Shown here one piece after another: positions 1-5,847 of a stretch of 6,656 bases of DNA (position 1 is the stretch's first letter; each line of letters starts with the position of its first letter). Source of the stretch: Lachnospiraceae bacterium (GTDB lineage Bacteria > Bacillota > Clostridia > Lachnospirales > Lachnospiraceae); NCBI GenBank assembly GCA_017477005.1, contig JAFUXY010000274.1, positions 1 to 6,656 on the forward strand, read 5' to 3'. The notes under the pieces were generated by a model that made no database searches, was not told the origin of the DNA, and worked only from the letters and a program-made list of their open reading frames with translations. The translations under genes and the position numbers were made by a program.

Positions 1-2
1 AA

Positions 3-1709
3 AAGGGCGGGGAATATACGGAAATGGAATCGCTTTTGGATCGGGAAGCAACGGTACCGGTGCGGATTTTTGAAAATCAGCCAAGGAAGGGCGACGCGCT
101 CTATCTGGTAGCGAACCGGCTTCCGGAGGCGGGAAAGGAAACCATCTTCTATTTTAATCTGCAGGAGCGTATCAACCGCAATCCGATCACGGAGAGGATG
201 GAAAATACCTTTGCCGCCGTGGAATGGGAGTGCTATACGACAGAAGGCTGGAAGAAGATCGACGTGCGGGACAATACCAATGCCTTTTTGATGAGCGGCG
301 AGGTGAAGCTGTGGATTCCGGACGGCGCCGCCGTCTACGACCGGATTCCTGTGCCGGGCTACTGCATTCGTGCGGTGCTGGGGCGGGCGGAATATGATGT
401 GGTGCCAAAAGTGACGGCGATCAACGCCTTTTTGTTCGAGGTCTGGCAGAAGCGCACCCTTTCTGAGTGCCACAGCTTTGGGAAGTCGAGGGAGGTGGAG
501 ATCCATTCCGGCATGGGAGAGGAGACCTATTTGAATGTCTTTTGCCGTGAGTCCAAGGGCGAGTCCTACCGCCGCTACGAATATTCGCCGGATCCGGATC
601 GAAAGGGGCGCTTCTACAACCGCGAGGATCTGGGAGCGGGCCATATCCGTCTGGAGTTTGACAAGGAAAAGCACGGATTTGGGCCGGAGCGTGGCAGAAA
701 CTGCATCCGTACGGTGCTGTATACCGAAGAGGTCATGCGCCGCTACCGGATTGGTACCGTGTTGGGCTACGACAACCAGAGGCTCGAGCTGCCATTTCAA
801 AGGCTGGTGCCGCACACCTTTACCATCTATGCGAGAAGGCTGTCCCGGGAGGGAGAAGAGCTTTTCGATTTTGTACGGCCGGAAAAGCAGGACGAGGGCG
901 CGCTGTATTTTCATCTGTTGGAGAACGATGGCTATATCGAAATTGAGGATGCAGGTGATTTTATTGGAGCGGAGCTGTTTTTGGCGTCGGTCTGTGTCCA
1001 TGAGGGCGAAGACGGCAATATTCGCGCCGGCAATGTACTAAAGAGCGTCGGCGAGGGCGCAGAAGGGATCTTCTACAATCCTGGTCCCGGCACGGGGGGC
1101 GCTCTGCGGGAGAAGATCGAGGACGTGCGCAAGCGCTTCCTGCGGGATATGGACGCTTCCTATACGGCCGTGACGGAAAAGGACTACGAGGAACTGGTCA
1201 TGACGACGCCCGGACTTTGTATCCACAAGGCGAAGGCCTATCGGGACGAGGAAAAAAATCTGGTGCAGATTGCCGTGAAGCCCGGCACCGATGAGCCTTA
1301 TCCCCGGCTTTCCAAGATTTATTCCCAAATGATCAAAGACCGCCTCGAGGAACGTCGGCTCCTGACCACCCGTATCGAGCTGGTACAGCCGGTGTATACG
1401 GCGGTCAATGTATCCGGATCGGTCTATGTCAAGCTGCACTACGAATACAGCCTGGAGGAGATTACCGAGACGGTCCTGAAAGCGGTGGATTATCTGAATT
1501 CCGATCGGAATTTTGGGGAGCGGCTTCGGTTTGACGAGGTTTTTCACGCCATCGAAATGCTCGACTGCGTGGAATATGTGTACGATCTTTCGCTGCGCCC
1601 CCAGTCGACGGCGGGCGCTACTGTTGAGGATGCGGATATCTGTCCCAATATCAACTGTCTGCTGTATCCGGGAAAGATCGATATTGAAACCATATCGTTT
1701 GAAGAGTAA
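3..1709 (+). CDS. Baseplate J-family wedge protein of a contractile injection system (5' truncated)
   Basis: This is a structural protein of the baseplate of a phage-tail-like particle, related to the P2 gpJ / T4 gp6 family and to Afp11/Afp12 of extracellular CIS. The frame is open from the window edge through the first in-frame ATG at 24, with no stop and no ribosome binding site before it, so the true start is upstream. Numbering from that ATG, the family signature is the C-terminal third. It has a GTGG turn near 356-359, a linker helix, then the hallmark VTEKDYEELV at 383-392, in the place of the usual R-x-VT-x-x-DYE. After that come the V-x-P-G strand (residues 417-421), a long helix with LEERRLLTTR (441-450), the VQPVY strand (454-458), and a final helix-strand pair ending in CVEYVY (515-520). 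The N-terminal part (about 1-340) is beta-rich and lies in the variable region of the family. The stop is 11 nt before the next gene, so the two are almost surely cotranscribed. The family call is firm; whether it is the Afp11-like or Afp12-like paralogue cannot be told without the start. Confidence 0.87.
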   Translation, partial: KGGEYTEMESLLDREATVPVRIFENQPRKGDALYLVANRLPEAGKETIFYFNLQERINRNPITERMENTFAAVEWECYTTEGWKKIDVRDNTNAFLMSGEVKLWIPDGAAVYDRIPVPGYCIRAVLGRAEYDVVPKVTAINAFLFEVWQKRTLSECHSFGKSREVEIHSGMGEETYLNVFCRESKGESYRRYEYSPDPDRKGRFYNREDLGAGHIRLEFDKEKHGFGPERGRNCIRTVLYTEEVMRRYRIGTVLGYDNQRLELPFQRLVPHTFTIYARRLSREGEELFDFVRPEKQDEGALYFHLLENDGYIEIEDAGDFIGAELFLASVCVHEGEDGNIRAGNVLKSVGEGAEGIFYNPGPGTGGALREKIEDVRKRFLRDMDASYTAVTEKDYEELVMTTPGLCIHKAKAYRDEEKNLVQIAVKPGTDEPYPRLSKIYSQMIKDRLEERRLLTTRIELVQPVYTAVNVSGSVYVKLHYEYSLEEITETVLKAVDYLNSDRNFGERLRFDEVFHAIEMLDCVEYVYDLSLRPQSTAGATVEDADICPNINCLLYPGKIDIETISFEE

Positions 1710-1710
1710 G

Positions 1711-1719
1711 AGGAAAGGT
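1711..1719 (+). promoter_or_regulatory. Ribosome binding site for the tail protein I-like gene
   Basis: The purine run AGGAAAGG lies between the TAA stop of the J-family gene and the ATG at 1721. It is very close to the start, and it fixes the start at 1721 over the later in-frame ATG at codon 21, which has no such sequence before it. Confidence 0.5.
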
Positions 1720-1720
1720 C

Positions 1721-2821
1721 ATGCCTTCGATCAACTATTCCATCAAAAAAAATCGACTTTCCCATGCCTTGTTGAAGGGAATGGAATTGGTTCAAGAAAA
1801 CGACAGGCTCTACCTGTCCCCCGAGGAGGTCCGGCGGCTCTATCTTCCCGCCATTGATCAGGTACAGGAGGGGGGAACATGGGGAAGGCTTTCCTTCGAG
1901 GCCGACACGACCGAGGATATGATGCTCTATGTGTATGTGATGGCGCTGGATGTGGATACGGTCTACGATGGGGAAAAGACGTGGAGGATTGAGGATCTGC
2001 TTTTGGATCCGGATATTCCCGATGCGCAGAAAAAAGGGTTTTTTGCCCGGGCACAGGGTCTGAGGGTCGTAGGAAAAAACGACATCCTGCTGTATGGGCT
2101 TTCCGGACGGTATCTATTCATTGCTATGGAGGTAATAGGAGGGGGAGAGGGCTTTTTGTCCCATCTTCGTGTCGATGTCCGGGGCGACAATTTTCTAGAT
2201 ACGTTTCCCGCGGTCTATCAGCAGAGGGATGGATTTTTCCATCGTTTTCTGTCCATTTTTTCCAGTATCTACAACGACTTTGAGCATGAGATCGACCGCC
2301 TGCCAGACCTTTTGGATCCGGACACCTGCCCGGCCGTGCTCCTGGAAACCTACGGCCAGTGGCTAGGGATCGACCTGTCGGGAGGGTATCTTTCTGAGGA
2401 GGCTATGCGAAGCCTGGTGAGGGAGGGATATCATCTGAATCGCATGAAGGGTACCAGGGCCTGCCTTTCGCGAGTGTTGGAGATCGCGCTGGGGGAAAGG
2501 CCGATCATTTTGGAGCAGAATACGATTCTTTCTTATCTTGAAAGCGGCGATTTCGCGGGGGAAGAGCTTTCCCATGCGAGTATTTATGATATCAATATTT
2601 TGATCAAAAAGCGCTTAAACGAGACGGAGCAGCACCAGCTTTTGCATCTGATCCGGCAGTTTACGCCGCTGCGCAGCCGGATCCATCTGGTGCGTCTGAA
2701 GGATTCGGGTCTTCTCGATTCGAATGTCTATATGGATATGAACGCCATTTTGGAGGAAGACGCGTTCGGATATTTCGATGAAGATATGGAAATGGACGAG
2801 GGCGTCATATTAGATGAATAG
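1721..2821 (+). CDS. Phage tail protein I-like (TIGR02242-type) baseplate protein
   Basis: A 366-residue baseplate component that in tailed phages and CIS docks on the J-family wedge. Residues 1-155 look like a beta-sandwich: alternating hydrophobic strands such as MMLYVYVMALD at 67-77 and YLFIAMEVIG at 131-140. The diagnostic region is about 158-325. It has FLDTFPAVYQ (158-167), a helix with FLSIFSSIYNDFEHEID (176-192), then LLDPDTCP (197-204), YGQWLGIDLS (211-220) and the R-x-x-KGT-x-x-x-L motif near 241-249. It closes with the hydrophobic QFTPLRSRIHLVRL (313-326), where the family usually ends in a P-x-H/R strand. This matches the tail protein I layout (LP-x-x-Y, helix, LWLA-like, GT-x-x-GL). 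A strongly acidic tail (345-366, 11 of 22 residues D or E) follows. Directly downstream of J is the gene order expected for J and I in phage tails. The family call rests on motif recognition by eye, not on a profile search. Confidence 0.82.
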   Translation: MPSINYSIKKNRLSHALLKGMELVQENDRLYLSPEEVRRLYLPAIDQVQEGGTWGRLSFEADTTEDMMLYVYVMALDVDTVYDGEKTWRIEDLLLDPDIPDAQKKGFFARAQGLRVVGKNDILLYGLSGRYLFIAMEVIGGGEGFLSHLRVDVRGDNFLDTFPAVYQQRDGFFHRFLSIFSSIYNDFEHEIDRLPDLLDPDTCPAVLLETYGQWLGIDLSGGYLSEEAMRSLVREGYHLNRMKGTRACLSRVLEIALGERPIILEQNTILSYLESGDFAGEELSHASIYDINILIKKRLNETEQHQLLHLIRQFTPLRSRIHLVRLKDSGLLDSNVYMDMNAILEEDAFGYFDEDMEMDEGVILDE

Positions 2822-2839
2822 TAACTTCATAAGAGTTAC
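2821..2839 (+). promoter_or_regulatory. Small inverted repeat in the only spacer of the operon
   Basis: GTAACT (2821-2826) and AGTTAC (2834-2839) are perfect reverse complements separated by 7 nt. The first arm begins on the last base of the stop codon of the upstream gene. The stem is short and AT-rich and no T-run follows, so it is not an intrinsic terminator. It could be an operator, an mRNA processing or stability hairpin, or chance. Confidence 0.3.
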
Positions 2840-2854
2840 GATAAATAAACAGAA

Positions 2855-2864
2855 AGGAAGAGGG
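2855..2864 (+). promoter_or_regulatory. Ribosome binding site for the STAS gene
   Basis: AGGAAGAGGG ends 8 nt before the ATG at 2873. It is one of the stronger purine runs in the window, which may mean this gene is translated independently of the upstream baseplate genes. Confidence 0.55.
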
Positions 2865-2872
2865 TACAGAAA

Positions 2873-3172
2873 ATGACAATCACAGAAACAAAGGCCGACG
2901 GAAAGATTCAGTTAGCGGTATCCGGCAATGTGGATACGAACACGGCGCCGCAGCTTCAGTCAAAGATCTTGCAGAGCTTTCAAAAGGCCAAGGACGTGGT
3001 CTTGGATATGGCGGACTGCCCCTATGTGTCCAGCGCCGGTCTTCGGGCGTTTCTCCTGGGGCACAAGACGGCGACTTCAAAGGGCGGCAGCCTGACGCTT
3101 GTGCATGTGCAAAAGGTGGTCATGGATGTGTTCAAGACGACACGGTTCGACAGTGTGTTGAAGATCGAGTAG
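2873..3172 (+). CDS. STAS-domain protein, anti-sigma factor antagonist-like (SpoIIAA/RsbV type)
   Basis: A single-domain 99-residue cytoplasmic protein covering the full usual length of SpoIIAA/RsbV. Visible are the first strands and G-N-VDTNTAP (18-26), where the family has G-x-LD-x-x-x-A, then the hydrophobic strand VVLDMADCPYV (42-52). The signature loop SSAGLRAFL spans 53-61. Ser54 aligns with the phosphorylated serine of B. subtilis SpoIIAA (DSSGL), and the G-L that follows is kept. The C-terminal helix FKTTRFDSVLKI (87-98) matches the family's L-x-x-F-x-I ending. Known members bind an anti-sigma kinase (SpoIIAB/RsbW) when unphosphorylated and so release a sigma factor; others work in phosphatase or stressosome complexes. 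Its place between baseplate and ATPase genes suggests a role in CIS control or deployment, but no kinase, phosphatase or sigma factor is visible in this window. The family call is strong; the role is inference. Confidence 0.9.
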   Translation: MTITETKADGKIQLAVSGNVDTNTAPQLQSKILQSFQKAKDVVLDMADCPYVSSAGLRAFLLGHKTATSKGGSLTLVHVQKVVMDVFKTTRFDSVLKIE

Positions 3173-3184
3173 AGGAAATTTCGT

Positions 3185-3424
3185 ATGCGGATGACGGATC
3201 GGATCATTCAAAATCAAAACCAAAACCGCCTGCAGGGAGAGAGGCAGACCGACTTGCAGCAGGACGACGCGGACGAGATGGGCTACGCCTATCGTCCCGC
3301 TCCGCCGCAGGTGTTTTTGAATGAGAATCACGGGGTTTTTTATAGCAAAGACACGACATCCATCAACACGGCGCCAAGTGTGTTTGAAAAGACCACTGTT
3401 TTTCATGTCAATCAAAGCGAATAG
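3185..3424 (+). CDS. Small hypothetical protein of the CIS operon
   Basis: A 79-residue protein that I do not recognise. Support for it being real: AGAGGA at 3171-3176 with 8 nt spacing to the ATG, tight packing between two convincing genes on the same strand (12 nt before, 10 nt after), and a stop that overlaps the ribosome binding site of the next gene. A second in-frame ATG two codons later could also serve as the start. The first 30 residues are polar and rich in Q, N and D (IIQNQNQNRL at 7-16). Then come a proline patch, AYRPAPPQVF (35-44), and a C-terminal half with beta-prone segments, GVFYSKDTT (50-58) and KTTVFHVNQ (69-77). There is no signal peptide, membrane segment, cysteine pair or known DNA-binding motif. 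It may be a partner of the STAS protein or the ATPase, or a small structural component; nothing in the sequence decides. Confidence 0.72.
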   Translation: MRMTDRIIQNQNQNRLQGERQTDLQQDDADEMGYAYRPAPPQVFLNENHGVFYSKDTTSINTAPSVFEKTTVFHVNQSE

Positions 3425-3430
3425 GAAGAG
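3423..3430 (+). promoter_or_regulatory. Ribosome binding site deciding the start of the first ATPase
   Basis: AGGAAGAG overlaps the TAG stop of the small gene and sits 4 nt before the ATG at 3435. The in-frame ATG at 3321 has no such site and lies inside the small gene, so 3435 is preferred. The overlap suggests translational coupling of the two genes. Confidence 0.55.
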
Positions 3431-3434
3431 AGCT

Positions 3435-5846
3435 ATGACAGGATTCAAAGACTATGATGAATACATGGGAAATGTATTCGATTGTGTCAACAAATGTCTA
3501 TATCAGTATTTGGAGGATATGAAAACGGTGTTCTCCAACGGGCAGGGCGGCTACAAAAATGTGCTGTATCCCGATCTGGAGGTGGCCAGCGACGCCACCA
3601 GAGAGCAGATTCAGAAATTCGAAAATTCCGGACTGGCAAAGACCGGAGTGGGGGAAAAGGCGGCAGAGGACAAATTTTCGACGGAAGGAGCTATGGGAGA
3701 TGATGAGGACCTGGCTTCACTTCTGAAAGAGCTGGGCACGGAGGAGGAAGACGACGAGATAGACGAGGAAGACGACTCCTTGATGGAGTTTTTGTCGCAG
3801 TTCGGCACGGAAGCCGAGGATTACGAGGAAGAAGGCCGGTCAGAGAAAAAGGAAAACAAGTCGGATCTAAAAGTGGATATGGATGTGACGATCCGCATTC
3901 AGGAGATACAGGAGAAGGCCGCCGTTTCCGCCGAAGAAGGACTGGTCATGCCCTTTTATGAGCTCTGCAAAAAAATGAATTTCGACCCCTTTACGGTTTT
4001 TTGCTTTGCCTGCGGTATTCTCTCTTCGACGCAGACAGACTATGCGGGCGTGTTCCAGATCGTCAACGAAAACGGCAATCTCTCTTCCCCCACCATCGAA
4101 TCGGCGGGCAAGCTCTATTATGGGAAAAGGTATTCGATCACGGGTGCCTATGGCGATATGTCGGTCTGCCTCGAACAGCTTTTGCCGGTCTTGGATCTGC
4201 ATGTGGTGCCGAGCATGCCCTTTTCCACGGCGGTTTCGCCGGACAAGCGGATCATCGACTTTTTGTTTGGCAAGAATCCGCTGAAGTTGGACGAAAACTA
4301 CAGCCGTTTCATTCGCATGCTCACGGATGAAACCGAGTTGGATCCGATCTTGGCCAACGAAGGACAGTTGGAGGCTATGAAGATCTCCTTCAACGAAGGC
4401 GTGCGCATCTTTTCCTATTTTGGAGACGAGGGCAGCGGCCGCAAGTTCTTCATCAAGCATTTTTGCAAGGAACAGGGGCAGCGGGCCATTTCCATGAACT
4501 GCAAAAAGCTGTTCATCTACGATTTTCAGTTTGTGGAGAAGGCGCTGTGGGCGATTACCCGAGAATGCATTCTCACCAATTCCTGCTGTGTGTTGGATGA
4601 GCTGCAGTTTCGGGAGGACGAGAAGGAGAAATTCTACGGCTATATGGATCTGGCCTTTTCCAAGCTGGTGGAGAAGGGGGTACTGGTCTTTTGTATCTCC
4701 AAGGAAGAGCTTTCGATGCGGGAGATCACCAAGGACGAGGTCACGACTTTAGAAATCCCCACGCCCTCCAATGCGGAGCGGATCGAATGCTGGAAGTTTT
4801 TCTCCCAAACCTACGATCTGGCCGAAGAAGTGGACATGAAAGAGATGGCGACGAAATTCCTGTTCACCTGCGGAAAGATAAAGGGGGCGCTGAAGATGGC
4901 GCGTTCCCTCTCTACTATGGCCAAAGAGAAGGTGATCTCCCGGGATATGCTCTTCAAGGGCTGCTACGGCCAGATGTCTTCCGAGCTGACGCAAAAGGCG
5001 ACGAAGATAAAAGCCAATTTCGGCTTCGAGGACATCGTCATGTCGCCGGATCAGCGAGAGGCGATCGAGCGGGCCATTGCCCAAATGACCTATCGGCAGA
5101 ATGTCTACGAGGGATGGGATTATACCAAGAAATATCCCTACGGCAGAGGACTTTCGGTGCTGCTCTTTGGCGCGCCCGGTACCGGCAAATCCATGTGCGC
5201 CCAGGTGATCGCCCATGAGCTGAACCTGGAATTGTACCGGGTGGACTTATCCAAGGTCATTGACAAATACGTGGGTGAGACCGAAAAGTCTATTTCTATG
5301 ATCTTTCGGGAGGCGAAAAAATGCAATGTCGTCCTCTTCTTTGACGAGTGTGATACCTTGTTCGCAAAGCGCGCCGACGACGGGGGCTCCAATCAGGCTT
5401 CCAACAACAACAAGACGGCGCTGCTTCTGCAGGAGGTAGAGGGCTACGATGGGGTGTCGGTGCTCGCCACCAACTACAAGCACAATATCGATCCGGCCTT
5501 CTTCCGCCGGATGAAATACATCGTCGAGTTCCGAAAGCCGGATGTACCCACCCGGGAGATGCTTTGGCGGACGACGATTCCAAAGAATACGCCGCTGGCG
5601 GAGGATGTGGATATCCATTTTCTGGCGGAAAAGTACGAGCTGGTGGGAGGCAATATCAAAAACTGTATTCTGAACGCCGCTTTTCTGGCGGTGGCGGACA
5701 CCTCGTACGGGGACGGAAAGGTACATATGAAGCATTATCTGCAGGCGGTGCAGTCCGAATTTGTGAAGGTTGGCGGCGTTTTGACCAGAGCCGACTTCGA
5801 GCCATATGCAGACTTGATTTTTGGCGAAGAGATTTCTTTGTATTGA
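3435..5846 (+). CDS. CIS-type AAA+ ATPase with degenerate first and intact second ATPase module
   Basis: An 803-residue soluble protein. Domains in order: residues 1-80 helical and polar; 85-140 highly acidic (11 of 12 residues D/E at 103-114) with a repeated motif; about 165-310 an alpha/beta region that resembles by eye the N-terminal part of the next gene; about 311-500 a degenerate AAA-like module; about 525-770 a canonical AAA+ module. In the last, Walker A is GAPGTGKS (579-586), an aromatic pore-loop motif KYVGE is at 611-615, Walker B is VVLFFDECD (632-640) with catalytic Glu638, sensor 1 is Asn680, and Arg691/Arg692 in AFFRRM are candidate arginine fingers. GGNIKN (738-743) sits where sensor 2 is expected. 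In the first module GDEGSGRK (330-337) replaces Walker A, with Arg for the key Lys, while a CCVLDE Walker B-like strand remains at 384-389. CIS loci usually carry an ATPase of this kind (Afp15 in the antifeeding prophage); its role there is thought to be in assembly or sheath handling. Hexamer formation is expected from the fold but not shown. Confidence 0.92.
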   Translation: MTGFKDYDEYMGNVFDCVNKCLYQYLEDMKTVFSNGQGGYKNVLYPDLEVASDATREQIQKFENSGLAKTGVGEKAAEDKFSTEGAMGDDEDLASLLKELGTEEEDDEIDEEDDSLMEFLSQFGTEAEDYEEEGRSEKKENKSDLKVDMDVTIRIQEIQEKAAVSAEEGLVMPFYELCKKMNFDPFTVFCFACGILSSTQTDYAGVFQIVNENGNLSSPTIESAGKLYYGKRYSITGAYGDMSVCLEQLLPVLDLHVVPSMPFSTAVSPDKRIIDFLFGKNPLKLDENYSRFIRMLTDETELDPILANEGQLEAMKISFNEGVRIFSYFGDEGSGRKFFIKHFCKEQGQRAISMNCKKLFIYDFQFVEKALWAITRECILTNSCCVLDELQFREDEKEKFYGYMDLAFSKLVEKGVLVFCISKEELSMREITKDEVTTLEIPTPSNAERIECWKFFSQTYDLAEEVDMKEMATKFLFTCGKIKGALKMARSLSTMAKEKVISRDMLFKGCYGQMSSELTQKATKIKANFGFEDIVMSPDQREAIERAIAQMTYRQNVYEGWDYTKKYPYGRGLSVLLFGAPGTGKSMCAQVIAHELNLELYRVDLSKVIDKYVGETEKSISMIFREAKKCNVVLFFDECDTLFAKRADDGGSNQASNNNKTALLLQEVEGYDGVSVLATNYKHNIDPAFFRRMKYIVEFRKPDVPTREMLWRTTIPKNTPLAEDVDIHFLAEKYELVGGNIKNCILNAAFLAVADTSYGDGKVHMKHYLQAVQSEFVKVGGVLTRADFEPYADLIFGEEISLY
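3708..3821 (+). repeat. Duplicated acidic/hydrophobic motif inside the first ATPase
   Basis: Two copies of about 15 residues, 23 residues apart (residues 92-106 and 115-129), share the pattern L-x-x-[LF]-L-x-x-[LF]-G-T-E-x-E-D. Copy 1 contains LLKELGTEEED and copy 2 contains FLSQFGTEAED. An almost purely D/E spacer lies between them. The DNA identity is limited (mainly around GGCACGGA), so this is an older or selected protein-level repeat rather than a recent duplication. It looks like a pair of docking motifs in a disordered linker. Confidence 0.6.
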
Positions 5847-5847
5847 G

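Noticed and set aside
24..26. ATG 24 as the true start of the J-family gene
   Set aside because: No Shine-Dalgarno sequence before it, the frame is open to the window edge, and the family normally has more N-terminal sequence.
535..1041. 168-codon frame overlapping the J-family gene on the same strand
   Set aside because: Arg/Ser/Cys-rich translation typical of an off-frame reading of GC-containing codons; wholly contained in the real gene.
1038..1547. 169-codon antisense open frame within the J-family gene
   Set aside because: Lies opposite the most diagnostic part of the J family and has no recognisable domain or ribosome binding site.
2836..2850. Possible promoter -10 element in GATAAATAA
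   Set aside because: No convincing -35 element at the right distance; AT-rich spacer alone is not enough to call a promoter.
3287..3298. 12-nt exact match GCCTATCGTCCC also at 6637-6648
   Set aside because: Both copies encode Ala-Tyr-Arg-Pro in frame; a match this short between coding regions with similar codon use is likely chance.
3321..3434. Longer start for the ATPase at ATG 3321
   Set aside because: The extra 38 residues overlap the small gene, are basic and unlike the acidic protein that follows, and have no ribosome binding site; ATG 3435 has AGGAAGAG directly before it.
3867..4460. 197-codon antisense open frame within the ATPase gene
   Set aside because: Fully opposite a well-supported coding region with AAA+ motifs; its translation is biased and shows no family motif, as expected for a shadow frame.
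4691..5218. 175-codon frame overlapping the ATPase gene on the same strand
   Set aside because: Runs across the Walker A region in another frame, with no motif of its own.
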